From Clostridia bacterium (GTDB lineage Bacteria > Bacillota > Clostridia > Oscillospirales > CAG-272), in the NCBI GenBank assembly GCA_017453245.1, contig JAFTKM010000026.1, positions 62,001-126,000 of the forward strand: a DNA stretch of 64,000 nucleotides, read 5' to 3'. This document shows, one piece after another, positions 33,646-42,173 of the stretch. The position numbers and the translations under genes are program-made. The notes below the pieces were generated by a model. That model made no database searches. It had not been told where the DNA came from and worked only from the letters and a program-made list of their open reading frames with translations. Numbering within the stretch: the stretch's first letter is position 1; every line of letters begins with the position of its first letter.

Positions 33646-34608
33646 TTATACTTTTTTCGCAGTCTTAAGAATCTCTTCGACGAGCTCGACGCTGTACTTA
33701 CTCGACTCGGGAGTGACGCGCATAGGCTGTCTGCCCGACTTAATGCAATCGATGAAGTATGCGATCTCGTCCGCATATCCGTCGGCGCCGGAGAGGTTGA
33801 TGCCTGTGTCCTCGCTGGTCTCGCCCGCGGTAACGGTAACCTCCTTACCGTTCTTTGTGATCTTGCCGCCCTTTGACTCAACGTAGCCACGCTCGAACAC
33901 TGCGAGATACTCTGCTCTGAAGGGTATGGACGCGTTGAACCAACCGCCGACTGTCTCTACCGAGAAGCCGTCGTAGGAGAAGGTCGTGGATACGTGATTG
34001 GAGTTATCCTTCAGGTCGTGGTAGGTTGCCTGAATGCTCTCGGGCTTACCGAAAACGTACTGCGTATAGTCGATATCATGTATAGAGAGGTCGAGCGCAA
34101 CGCCGCCGCTATGCTCGGGTACGAGCATCCAATTCTCCCAGGACCACTTGGGCGCTTCGGAGAGTCTGTGCATAATTACGTGAACGGGCTTACCGAGCTC
34201 GCAGGAGTCAATAACCGACTTTAAGTAAACATAAGGTGACATAAAGCGCACTACGTGAGCGATCATAAGGAGCTTGCTATTCTCTTCACTCGCGTCAATC
34301 ATACGCTGTGCCTCGGAGGAATTTATGCTCATAGGCTTCTCACAGAGGACGTGCAGACCGTGCTCGAGGGCGTATACCGCCATATCCGCGTGCATATAGC
34401 TTGGGGTACAGATATCCACGAAGTCGAGTTCTTCTCTCTCGATCATTTCCTCGTAGGATGCGTATACGGGAATGGAGTCATCCTTAATCTTTTCCTTTGC
34501 CATATCTACTCTGATATCAGCAACGGCGATCTCTACTCCCTCCATCTTTTTATAACAGTTGAAATGGACGTTGCCCATTCCGCCAATACCGATAAGTCCT
34601 ACCTTCAT
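33646..34608 (-). CDS. Gfo/Idh/MocA-family sugar oxidoreductase
   Basis: A 320-residue NAD(P)-dependent dehydrogenase. The Rossmann start MKVGLIGIGGMGNVHF holds the GxGxxG motif. DFVDICTPSYMHADM and the signature EKP in GLHVLCEKPMSINS (Lys about 95) follow. The catalytic region has SGGVALDLSIHDIDYTQYVF, including the usual D..H pair. Such enzymes oxidise or epimerise sugars or inositols. The start overlaps the stop of the isomerase gene by 4 bp, so the pair works together on an unidentified polyol or sugar. Confidence 0.92.
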   Translation of the reverse strand: MKVGLIGIGGMGNVHFNCYKKMEGVEIAVADIRVDMAKEKIKDDSIPVYASYEEMIEREELDFVDICTPSYMHADMAVYALEHGLHVLCEKPMSINSSEAQRMIDASEENSKLLMIAHVVRFMSPYVYLKSVIDSCELGKPVHVIMHRLSEAPKWSWENWMLVPEHSGGVALDLSIHDIDYTQYVFGKPESIQATYHDLKDNSNHVSTTFSYDGFSVETVGGWFNASIPFRAEYLAVFERGYVESKGGKITKNGKEVTVTAGETSEDTGINLSGADGYADEIAYFIDCIKSGRQPMRVTPESSKYSVELVEEILKTAKKV

Positions 34609-35423
34609 CCTATTAACTCCTCAAGATAAATTTTGGTGTCGTTGATATCCTTGATCTGCTGCTCGCCCCAGATCTCGCGCTCGATGATAAGGGTGCCGTC
34701 GTAGCCGATCTCCTTAAGTCTCTTAACGAAGAGGGGGAAGTTGACCTTGCCCGCGCCGACGATGGTCTCCTCACCGAGGTTGCGGCCGCCCGTGGGGTAC
34801 TTGCCGTCCTTGGCGTGGATATCTCTTACGTACTCGCCGAAAACGTCGAGGGCGTCAACGGGGTTGCCCTTGCCGTAGAGGATAAGGTTTGCGGGGTCGA
34901 GGTTGATGCCGAGGTTGCCGGTGCCGACGTCCTCGATAACTCGTCTGAGGGTTACGGGAGTCTCCTGACCGGTCTCAAACATAAGGTACTGACCGTTAGC
35001 CTTGCAATGCTCCGCTACGTCGCGGATAGCCTCGATAAGGGGCTGGTAGTCCTCGCACATAGGGTTCTCGTAGAGGTAACCCATATGGGTAGCGATCTGT
35101 CCTACTCCAAGGCGCTTAGCGTAATCGGAGCCGTGCTTTAATTCCTCTACTCTCATAGCTCTGTATTCAAGAGGAACGATGCCGAGGGTGTTCTGTCCCT
35201 CGTAGAAATTCCAATACACGGGGCCCGAGTATCCGCACCAGAAGGTGGAGATCTCAACGCCGTACTTCTCTCTCGCCGCGTCGATCTTCTCGGCTATCTC
35301 CTCGGTGAAGAGCTCGTGCTTCCAACAGCAGAGCTGACACCACTTAAAGCCGTGATCCTTTACCTGCTTAAATCTTGCATCAATATTGTCGTCCATAAGA
35401 TGGACCATTACGCCAAGTTCCAT
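34605..35423 (-). CDS. Sugar phosphate isomerase/epimerase (xylose isomerase-like TIM barrel)
   Basis: A 272-residue protein. Metal-binding acidic residues and His are seen in IATHMGYLYENP, YLMFETGQETPVTLRR, GINLDPANLILYGKG, VRDIHAKDGKYP and GTLIIEREIWGEQ, in the order expected for the family (Glu, Asp, His, Glu ligands). These enzymes interconvert sugars or dehydrate inositol derivatives. It is the first gene of a two-gene operon with the Gfo/Idh dehydrogenase and is transcribed away from an AraC-type regulator. The start follows AAGGAG. Confidence 0.9.
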   Translation of the reverse strand: MELGVMVHLMDDNIDARFKQVKDHGFKWCQLCCWKHELFTEEIAEKIDAAREKYGVEISTFWCGYSGPVYWNFYEGQNTLGIVPLEYRAMRVEELKHGSDYAKRLGVGQIATHMGYLYENPMCEDYQPLIEAIRDVAEHCKANGQYLMFETGQETPVTLRRVIEDVGTGNLGINLDPANLILYGKGNPVDALDVFGEYVRDIHAKDGKYPTGGRNLGEETIVGAGKVNFPLFVKRLKEIGYDGTLIIEREIWGEQQIKDINDTKIYLEELIG

Positions 35424-35458
35424 ATTTGTTCTCCTTATCTTTTATAAGAATTTTTATC

Positions 35459-35507
35459 TTGACTTTGCTTACGCTTTCAGTATATAATTATTTTGATGAC
35501 AAGTCAA
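35459..35507. promoter_or_regulatory. Overlapping divergent promoters
   Basis: Rightward: TTGACT (35459-35464), 18 bp, TATAAT (35483-35488). Leftward: TTGACT (35502-35507, minus), 17 bp, TATACT (35479-35484). The two -10 boxes overlap by 2 bp and the outer CTTGACTT/AAGTCAAG form an inverted repeat, so only one polymerase can bind at a time. Confidence 0.75.
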
Positions 35508-35556
35508 GTGGTTTTTTGATACTTTTTAGCACGATTTTGATTTTTGCGGAGATAAT

Positions 35557-36384
35557 ATGAAGGATTTAAAGCTTTATGAAAGCATACCGTCACTAGAGAA
35601 TAATTTTGCGGTAAAGTTCCGTGTATACGAAAACAACTCAGCGCTTATTCCTCATTGGCACGAGCATATCGAAATGATGCTGCTATGCGAGGGCGAATGC
35701 GACTTTCACATCGGCGGTCTCTCATACAATGCGCACCCCGGAGATCTTCTGATCGTCAACAGCGCGGAAATACATTCATTTACTGTGAAAAAACGAATAC
35801 GATTCTATTCTCTTTTGCTTTTCCCGAGCTTTTTCGACGATGTGGACGACAGAGGGCTCAGAATAGAAAGTATGGTGTGCCGAGATCCATTTGTCCATGA
35901 ATGCTTTGCCAATATGTATCGAGAATACACGGATGGAGAAAAGCTATCCGATATGATGATGAAATCATACGCTTATGCTTTGATCGCGTATTTAGGCAGA
36001 AACTACTCCGTGCCGACATACGCCATACCCGACCAAACAAGGCTCAGTCGACTTCACAAGGTTCTCGAATATATAGAAGAAGGATATAGCGAGCGAATAA
36101 CAACAAGAGATCTTGCGGCCTCGTGCTTTCTCACCGAGGAGCATTTCTGCCGTTTCTTCAAGAAATCAGTAGGAAAAACAGTTACCGAATACATCAACCA
36201 ATACCGAACAGAAAAAGCGGCGGTGTTACTTGTTAATACCGAAGAGCCTATCGGAAGCATAGGTGCATCGGTTGGCTTTGATGACGTTAATTATTTTTCA
36301 AGAGTATTCAAGCACATAAAAGGTATTTCCCCAAAGGAATACAGATCACTGTCAAAAAGAGAATCAAACACTAAAAGCAAATAG
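35557..36384 (+). CDS. AraC-family transcriptional regulator
   Basis: A 275-residue regulator. The N-terminal half is a cupin-type sensor domain (IPHWHEHIEMMLLCEGECDF, NAHPGDLLIVNSAEIHSF). The C-terminal third (about 170-268) is the double HTH with DLAASCFLTEEHFCRFFKKS and SIGASVGFDDVNYFSRVFKH then GISPKEYR. It likely controls the divergent isomerase-dehydrogenase operon and perhaps the convergent symporter. The inducer is probably a sugar. It shares an overlapping promoter region with the isomerase gene. Confidence 0.93.
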   Translation: MKDLKLYESIPSLENNFAVKFRVYENNSALIPHWHEHIEMMLLCEGECDFHIGGLSYNAHPGDLLIVNSAEIHSFTVKKRIRFYSLLLFPSFFDDVDDRGLRIESMVCRDPFVHECFANMYREYTDGEKLSDMMMKSYAYALIAYLGRNYSVPTYAIPDQTRLSRLHKVLEYIEEGYSERITTRDLAASCFLTEEHFCRFFKKSVGKTVTEYINQYRTEKAAVLLVNTEEPIGSIGASVGFDDVNYFSRVFKHIKGISPKEYRSLSKRESNTKSK

Positions 36385-36385
36385 A

Positions 36386-36413
36386 AAAACCGACGGACGA
36401 GCCGTCGGTTTTT
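36386..36413. terminator. Bidirectional intrinsic terminator
   Basis: AAAAACCGACGG and CCGTCGGTTTTTTT. It separates the AraC gene from the convergent symporter gene. Confidence 0.9.
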
Positions 36414-36462
36414 TTCTGTATTCAAAATAAGCTATGCTTATTCGGGAATAATTCGTTTTGAA

Positions 36463-38076
36463 TTACTCAGCCTCAACCTCTGCGGGAGCTTCCTCTGCGT
36501 GTCTCTCAGCAAGCTCTGCGGTCATAGTAGCGAGAGTCTTCTTGTCAATGTTGTAAACAAGAGCAACGCCTACGAACTGACATACAGCGCTGAAGGTATA
36601 GAGACCTGCAACGAGCCAGCAAAGTCTTGCAGCGGTTTCTGCGGACTGACCGATAGTACCGAGCGCAGAAACGTAGCCGATAAGGGGAGTACCCATGATT
36701 GCGATAACTGCAGCGGGGCCTACACCCTGAGCGAGCTTTCTGAAGAAGGAGTGAAGCGCGTAAACAACGCTCTCTTCTCTCTTACCGGTCTTCCACTCCT
36801 GGTAGTCGATAGCATCACCCATCATAGCCCAGGATACACAGTTATAGAAGCCCATGCCAAGACCGAAGAAGATAAGACCGATCATATAAACGATGAGCTG
36901 AGCGCCTCTGGGGCAAAGCGGGAAGATGCAAAGGATTGCGCCGCCAATAAGACCTGCGATAGAACCGATGGAAGCAACCTCCTTCTTACCGTACTTCTTA
37001 ACAAGCTTGGTAGCGAAGGGCATGAATATGAACATGGGAAGGAAACCAACCATCATAACAAGACCGGAAAGGCTTGCCTGACCGAAGTGAGTAGCGAACA
37101 TGATGGTGTTTGCGGTAGATGCAGACTGCATACCAAGGAACATACCCATAGCTGCGATGGTACAACCAACTGCGGGACGGTTCTTTATGAATGCGCCGAA
37201 CGACTTGAAGAAGTTAACCTTCTCAGTCTTTTCCTGAGTCTGAGCTACGTACTCGTTGCCGCGGATGGTGATATTCTTGATCATGAAGATGAAGAATGCA
37301 AATGCAAGAACACCCATAATAAGGGCAGCGAAGAATACCTTTTCACCAAGAAGAACCTCGATCTGTCCGCCGGTCAAGGGGCTGAGCACCTTATCACCTG
37401 CAACGTAAGCTTCGCCTGTCGTAGGATTCTTAAGGAAGTTCTCGGGAGCAAATGCGCTCTCTGCACCCTCGGGGATCTCGATCTTGTCAAGGAACCAAGT
37501 GGGGTTAGAGGGATCGAAGGTAACCTTCTTCCAGATAAGCATAGGAAGGATCATACCGGGAACCATACCGCCTATTGCGCCACCGATGGATCTGAATACG
37601 GAAAGCTGAGCTCTCTCACCTGCATCCTCGGTAACGATGTTAAGCATCGTGCCGTAAGGAACGTTTGCCATAGTGTAAGCTGCATCCCAAATAACGTAAC
37701 CAACGATGAAGAGCATAGCCTTAACAACTACACCTGCCTTGGGGAAAGGAAGGAATACTGCTGCGCCGCCTACAAGAAGGCCAATAGCGCCGATAAGTAT
37801 GTAAGTCTTATACTTACCCATCTTGTACTTTCTCTGATCAGTATCAATGAGAGTACCGATAATCGGGTCATTGATAGCGTCCCAAGCCTGAACGAGCAGG
37901 AGGAGGATCGAGAACAGACCTGTTTCCATCATCATGTAAACAAGCCAGAAGGTCTGAACGGTAGACTTGAGGCCGAAGCTGAGGTTACAGCCTGCATCGC
38001 CTGCAGCATAAGCGAGCTTATCACGAATGCCAAACTTGCGCTTGCCGTTCTGATCGAGTTGAATTTCTTTTTTCAT
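36463..38076 (-). CDS. GPH-family sugar:cation symporter
   Basis: A 537-residue MFS-type carrier with about 12 membrane segments. GIRDKLAYAAGDAGCNLSFG and AWDAINDPIIGTLIDTDQR mark the GPH family. A hydrophilic insert (about 195-245) between two membrane segments is longer than usual. It probably imports the beta-galactoside or other glycoside cleaved by the divergent GH2 enzyme. The ATG at 38076 follows AAAGGAG; the frame extends 32 codons further, past no second site. Codons are biased toward C-ending forms as in the GH2 gene. Confidence 0.9.
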   Translation of the reverse strand: MKKEIQLDQNGKRKFGIRDKLAYAAGDAGCNLSFGLKSTVQTFWLVYMMMETGLFSILLLLVQAWDAINDPIIGTLIDTDQRKYKMGKYKTYILIGAIGLLVGGAAVFLPFPKAGVVVKAMLFIVGYVIWDAAYTMANVPYGTMLNIVTEDAGERAQLSVFRSIGGAIGGMVPGMILPMLIWKKVTFDPSNPTWFLDKIEIPEGAESAFAPENFLKNPTTGEAYVAGDKVLSPLTGGQIEVLLGEKVFFAALIMGVLAFAFFIFMIKNITIRGNEYVAQTQEKTEKVNFFKSFGAFIKNRPAVGCTIAAMGMFLGMQSASTANTIMFATHFGQASLSGLVMMVGFLPMFIFMPFATKLVKKYGKKEVASIGSIAGLIGGAILCIFPLCPRGAQLIVYMIGLIFFGLGMGFYNCVSWAMMGDAIDYQEWKTGKREESVVYALHSFFRKLAQGVGPAAVIAIMGTPLIGYVSALGTIGQSAETAARLCWLVAGLYTFSAVCQFVGVALVYNIDKKTLATMTAELAERHAEEAPAEVEAE

Positions 38077-38143
38077 TTCGATTTTTTCTCCTTTATAAAA
38101 TTTTGATTCGCGCCACCCGGCGCAGTTGGAATAAACCATAAAT

Positions 38144-38172
38144 ATTATATAGGTGAAGGGCGTTTTTGTCAA
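38144..38172 (-). promoter_or_regulatory. Sigma-A promoter of the symporter
   Basis: TTGACA (38167-38172, minus), 17 bp, TATAAT (38144-38149). Confidence 0.85.
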
Positions 38173-38294
38173 GCGTTTTTGTTTAAACTAAATATAAAAT
38201 ATGGATTTTTCATTAAATTTTTGCTCACATTTTAAAAAATGTCGAAAAAACGCATCAATTCTTACTTAGTTTTTGTAAATTTGTTCTTTGTTCA

Positions 38295-38323
38295 TTGACA
38301 GAGAGGCTTTTTTTCGATATAAT
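38295..38323 (+). promoter_or_regulatory. Sigma-A promoter of the GH2 gene
   Basis: TTGACA (38295-38300), 17 bp, TATAAT (38318-38323), a consensus promoter. Confidence 0.9.
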
Positions 38324-38362
38324 AAGGAGTGGTAAATAATAAATTTATATATGGAGGATAAA

Positions 38363-40624
38363 ATGAGAAAGATCATTTCCTTAAACGAGGGCTGGCAGTT
38401 TTCCAAGGACTGCGCATCCCCCGCGCATAACGACAGCGCGGTAAGCGTAAATCTCCCCCACACCTGGAATGCAACCGACGGTCAGGACGGCGGCAACGAC
38501 TACTTCAGAGGCTCCTGCCTTTACACCAAGAAGCTTGTTAAGTCCGAGCTCCCCGAGGCGGATCAGTACTACCTTGAGATCCTCGCGGCTAACTCCTCGG
38601 CTGACGTGTATGTTGGCGGCGAGCACAAGGCTCATCACGACGGCGGCTACTCCATCTGGAGAGTCAATCTCACAGAGTGCCTCGGCGACGAGTGCGAGGT
38701 CGCGATCGTTGTTGACAACTCTCCTAACGAGCAGGTTTATCCCCAGATGGCGGACTTCACCTTCTACGGCGGTCTTTACAGAGGCGTTAACCTCGTAGCG
38801 GTCAACAACACTCACTTTGACCTCGACTACTACGGCGGCCCCGGCATCAAGGTGACACCCGCAGTTGACGGTGAAAATGCTAAGGTTGAGATCGAGGTAT
38901 TCGTAACAGACAAGCAGGATGGCGACAAGATCGCTTACGCAATCCTTGATAAGGAAGGCAACCTCGTATGTGAGACCGAGACCACCGAGACCAAGGTTAC
39001 CCTTGATATTGAGAACGTACATCTCTGGCGCGGTATTCCCGATCCCTATCTCTACACCGCTAAGGCGGCTATCGTAAGAGGCGAGGATGCTATCGACGAC
39101 GTATCCGCAAGATTCGGTGTAAGAAGCTTCAAGATTGATCCTAACAACGGCTTTATCCTCAACGGCGTTGAGTATCCTCTGCGCGGCGTATCCCGTCACC
39201 AGGACAGACTCGGCATCGGTAACGCTCTTCTTCCCTGCCATCACGAGGAGGATATCGACCTCATTCTTGAGGTTGGCGCAACCACCATCCGTCTTGCTCA
39301 CTATCAGCACGACCAGTACTTCTATGACCTCTGTGACGAGAAGGGCCTTGTGATCTGGGCTGAGATCCCGTATATCTCCAGACATATGGAGGGCGGACGC
39401 GAGAACACCGTCAGCCAGATGAAGGAGCTCATCACTCAGAACTACAATCACACCTGTATCGTAGTTTGGGGACTTTCCAACGAGATCACCATCTCCGGCT
39501 CTACCCCCGACCTTCTTGAAAACCACAATATCCTCAACGACCTTGTACACGAGATGGACAAGACCCGTCTTACCACCATCGCGGCGGTATCTATGTGCAA
39601 GATGGAGGATCCCTATATTCAGATTCCCGACGTTGTATCATACAACCACTACTTCGGCTGGTACGGCGGCGAGACAAGCATGAACGGTCCTTGGTTCGAT
39701 AAGTTCCACGAGAAGTTCCCGAACATTCCGATCGGCTGCTCCGAGTACGGCTGTGAGGCTCTCGACTGGCACTCCTCCAAGCCCTTCCAGGGTGACTACA
39801 CCGAGGAATATCAGTCCTACTACCACGAGGAGCTCATCAAGCAGCTCTTTACCAGAAAGTATATGTGGGCAACCCACGTATGGAATATGTTCGACTTCGG
39901 CGCTGACGCAAGAAGTGAAGGCGGCGAGAACGGCCAGAACCACAAGGGCCTTATGACCATGGACAGAAAGTATAAGAAGGACTCCTTCTACGCTTACAAG
40001 GCATGGCTCAGATCCCCCGAGGATGCCCCCTTCGTTCACCTCTGCTCCAAGAGATACGTAGACAGAGTTGAGGACGTGACCAAGGTTACCGTCTACTCTA
40101 ACCTCCCCGAGGTTGAGCTCTTTGCTAACGGCGTGTCCGTAGGCAAGAAGACCGCTCCCGACCACTTCTTCTACTTTGAGGTAGAGAACAAGGGTGAAAC
40201 CAAGCTCGAGGCAGTAGCGGGCGAGTGCCGTGACGAGTCCGTGGTCCGCAAGGTTGAGACTCCCAACGAGGCATACATTCTCAAGGAGCAGGGCGCGATC
40301 CTCAACTGGTTCGATATCGACGCTCCCGAGGGAAGATACTCTCTCAACGATAAGATCTCCGACATCATGAAGTCCTTCTTTGGTAAGCTTTGGTTTGCAA
40401 AAACCATGCTTGGCATCAAAAAGAAGATGCCCAAGAACAAGAACGGCAAAGCAGAGGCTGCAGGATTTGAGGTAGGTGAAGGCCTTATGGAAATGATGGG
40501 TAGCTTCACCGTTCTCCGCCTTTCCTCCATGATGGGTATGGCGAACGTTAACTTCACTAAGGAAGACCTCCTTAAGATGAATAAGCAGCTGAACAGAATC
40601 AGAAAGCCGAAGGCGCTGCGCTAA
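38363..40624 (+). CDS. GH2 beta-galactosidase/glycosidase
   Basis: A 753-residue enzyme. Domains in order: jelly-roll sugar-binding (about 1-165, with LPHTWNATDG and GSCLYTKKL), Ig-like (about 165-265), TIM barrel (about 266-560) and a C-terminal region. LRGVSRHQDRLG and VVWGLSNEIT (acid/base Glu about 383) and IGCSEYGCEA (nucleophile Glu about 460) are present. The last 110 residues, after a short beta domain, are helical and basic with KKKMPKNKNGK and end in a segment LLKMNKQLNRIRK seen in clostridial GH2 proteins. No signal peptide. The ATG at 38363 is chosen because the upstream in-frame ATG lies within its GGAGG. It is divergent from the symporter gene. Confidence 0.93.
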   Translation: MRKIISLNEGWQFSKDCASPAHNDSAVSVNLPHTWNATDGQDGGNDYFRGSCLYTKKLVKSELPEADQYYLEILAANSSADVYVGGEHKAHHDGGYSIWRVNLTECLGDECEVAIVVDNSPNEQVYPQMADFTFYGGLYRGVNLVAVNNTHFDLDYYGGPGIKVTPAVDGENAKVEIEVFVTDKQDGDKIAYAILDKEGNLVCETETTETKVTLDIENVHLWRGIPDPYLYTAKAAIVRGEDAIDDVSARFGVRSFKIDPNNGFILNGVEYPLRGVSRHQDRLGIGNALLPCHHEEDIDLILEVGATTIRLAHYQHDQYFYDLCDEKGLVIWAEIPYISRHMEGGRENTVSQMKELITQNYNHTCIVVWGLSNEITISGSTPDLLENHNILNDLVHEMDKTRLTTIAAVSMCKMEDPYIQIPDVVSYNHYFGWYGGETSMNGPWFDKFHEKFPNIPIGCSEYGCEALDWHSSKPFQGDYTEEYQSYYHEELIKQLFTRKYMWATHVWNMFDFGADARSEGGENGQNHKGLMTMDRKYKKDSFYAYKAWLRSPEDAPFVHLCSKRYVDRVEDVTKVTVYSNLPEVELFANGVSVGKKTAPDHFFYFEVENKGETKLEAVAGECRDESVVRKVETPNEAYILKEQGAILNWFDIDAPEGRYSLNDKISDIMKSFFGKLWFAKTMLGIKKKMPKNKNGKAEAAGFEVGEGLMEMMGSFTVLRLSSMMGMANVNFTKEDLLKMNKQLNRIRKPKALR

Positions 40625-40676
40625 GCGCGAGGCGCCTTGCGCCAATGCAAAATGCAAAATGCACAATGCAAAATTG
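40622..40676 (+). repeat. Hairpin plus TGCAAAATGC repeats after GH2
   Basis: Directly at the stop codon there is GCGCGAGGCGCC-TTGCGCC, then AATGCAAAATGC repeated three times. The remaining gap to uxuA (40677-40827) shows no clear promoter. Confidence 0.6.
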
Positions 40677-40827
40677 TTTTCAAAACTAACTTTTTATAAA
40701 GTATGAGCCCGAGAGAATTTTGATGCAGATTGTGTGATTGGAACCTGAAGCTGTAGTAACACTGCGAATGGTGACAATCGCGCAATGTGCGCAAAACTCA
40801 CGAGGGCAGAAAGAGGAAATATAGCAT

Positions 40828-41886
40828 ATGAATATGAAAATGTCTTTCAGATGGTACGGAGAGAGCGATCCTATTTCTCTTCAGTATATTTCTCAGATTC
40901 CCGGTATGAGATCCATCGTTTCGGCGGTGTATGACGTTAAGCCCGGTGAGGTCTGGGGCGAGGAGAGTCTCGCAAAGATGAAGAAGCAGTGCGAGGACAA
41001 TGGCCTTGTGTTTGACGTTGTTGAGTCTATCCCCGTGCACGAGGATATCAAGCTCGGCAGAAACAACGTTGACGAGCTCCTCGAGGTTTACTGCGAAAAT
41101 ATCAGAAGATGCGCAAAGTACGGCGTTAAGTGTGTTACCTACAACTTCATGCCCGTATTTGACTGGACAAGAACCCAGCTCGACAAGGAAGCGAAGGACG
41201 GCTCTACCTCCCTCGTTATGTACTGGGATCAGATGAGAGGCCTTGATCCTCTCAAGGACGATATTCACCTTCCCGGTTGGGATTCCTCCTACTCTCAGGA
41301 TGAGGTAAGAGAGCTTATCTCGGCTTACGGCGAGCTTGGTGAGGAAGGTCTTTGGAAGAATCTCGAGAAGTTCCTCAAGAAGGTTATTCCCGTTGCTGAG
41401 GAGTGCGGTGTGAGAATGGCTATCCATCCCGATGATCCGCCATACCCCATCTTCGGTATTCCGAGAATCATTACCTGCGAAAGTAACCTCGACAGATTCC
41501 TCTCTATCGTTGACTCCCCCGCAAACAGCCTTTGCCTCTGCACAGGCTCTCTCGGCTGCGCGGCTTCCAACGACGTTGTCGCTATGATCAAGAAGTATGC
41601 TGCACGCGACAGAATCGCCTTCATGCACATCCGTAACGTAAAGATCATGGAGGACGGCTCCTTCGAGGAAAGAGCTCACCTCTCCTCCTGCGGCTCTCTT
41701 GACGTATACGAGATCGTACGCGCGCTTGTTGAGAACGGCTACGACGGCTACGTCCGTCCCGACCACGGCAGAATGATCTGGGGCGAGACCGGTAAGCCCG
41801 GCTACGGCCTCTTCGACAGAGCACTCGGCGCGACCTATATCAACGGTCTTTTCGAGGCGCTTGAGAAAGAGCTTAAGAAAAACTAA
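40828..41886 (+). CDS. uxuA: Mannonate dehydratase
   Basis: A 352-residue protein of normal length. It begins MKMSFRWYGESDPISLQYI as UxuA proteins do, with VFDVVESIPVHEDIK, CVTYNFMPVFDWTRT (metal-binding region), RMAIHPDDPPYPIFGIPRI (conserved His-Pro-Asp-Asp-Pro) and FMHIRNVK near the end. UxuA removes water from D-mannonate to give 2-keto-3-deoxygluconate in glucuronate breakdown. It is consistent with the uronate-releasing GH88/GH79 enzymes and the KDPG aldolase in this window. It follows GH2 after 203 bp. The start has GAGGAAA upstream. Confidence 0.95.
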   Translation: MNMKMSFRWYGESDPISLQYISQIPGMRSIVSAVYDVKPGEVWGEESLAKMKKQCEDNGLVFDVVESIPVHEDIKLGRNNVDELLEVYCENIRRCAKYGVKCVTYNFMPVFDWTRTQLDKEAKDGSTSLVMYWDQMRGLDPLKDDIHLPGWDSSYSQDEVRELISAYGELGEEGLWKNLEKFLKKVIPVAEECGVRMAIHPDDPPYPIFGIPRIITCESNLDRFLSIVDSPANSLCLCTGSLGCAASNDVVAMIKKYAARDRIAFMHIRNVKIMEDGSFEERAHLSSCGSLDVYEIVRALVENGYDGYVRPDHGRMIWGETGKPGYGLFDRALGATYINGLFEALEKELKKN

Positions 41887-42107
41887 GTTTGCCAAAATGG
41901 CAAGTGAAGTTGCCTCGCGAACCCCAAAACTCGACTACGCTCGTTTTAGGGAACCCCGTATGCAGTGAAGTTACTACGTAGTGAAGTTTGGGCTCTCGCC
42001 CAAGCGGTATGATTTCTATCACTTTGCCATGGGCAAAACTTCACTATCCGCAGGATAACTTCACTATCTTTAAGATAACTTCACTTTCGCTTTAGCGAAA
42101 ACTTCAC
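41883..42107 (+). repeat. AACTTCAC-family hairpin array after uxuA
   Basis: It overlaps the uxuA stop codon (AACTAAGTTTGCC). Hairpins include TTTGCC-AAAA-TGGCAA, TAC-TAC-GTA, TGGGC-TCT-CGCCCA, TATCC-GCA-GGATA, TATC-TTTA-AGATA and TTTCGC-TTTA-GCGAAA. A foreign-looking piece with an AAAACTCGA/TCGTTTT hairpin is inserted at about 41915-41965. The terminator follows 4 bp later. Confidence 0.8.
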
Positions 42108-42110
42108 TAA

Positions 42111-42148
42111 AAAAAGAGCAAGCCTCATAACGAGGACTTGCTCTTTTT
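42111..42148. terminator. Bidirectional terminator with GAGCAAG stem
   Basis: AAAAAGAGCAAG/CTTGCTCTTTTT. It serves uxuA and the convergent GH78 gene. Confidence 0.9.
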
Positions 42149-42173
42149 CGCTTTAAAATGGCAACCATCGTTG

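Noticed and set aside
36499..38106. 535-codon open frame on the plus strand
   Set aside because: It is antisense to the GPH symporter, which has clear membrane helices, RBS and promoter.
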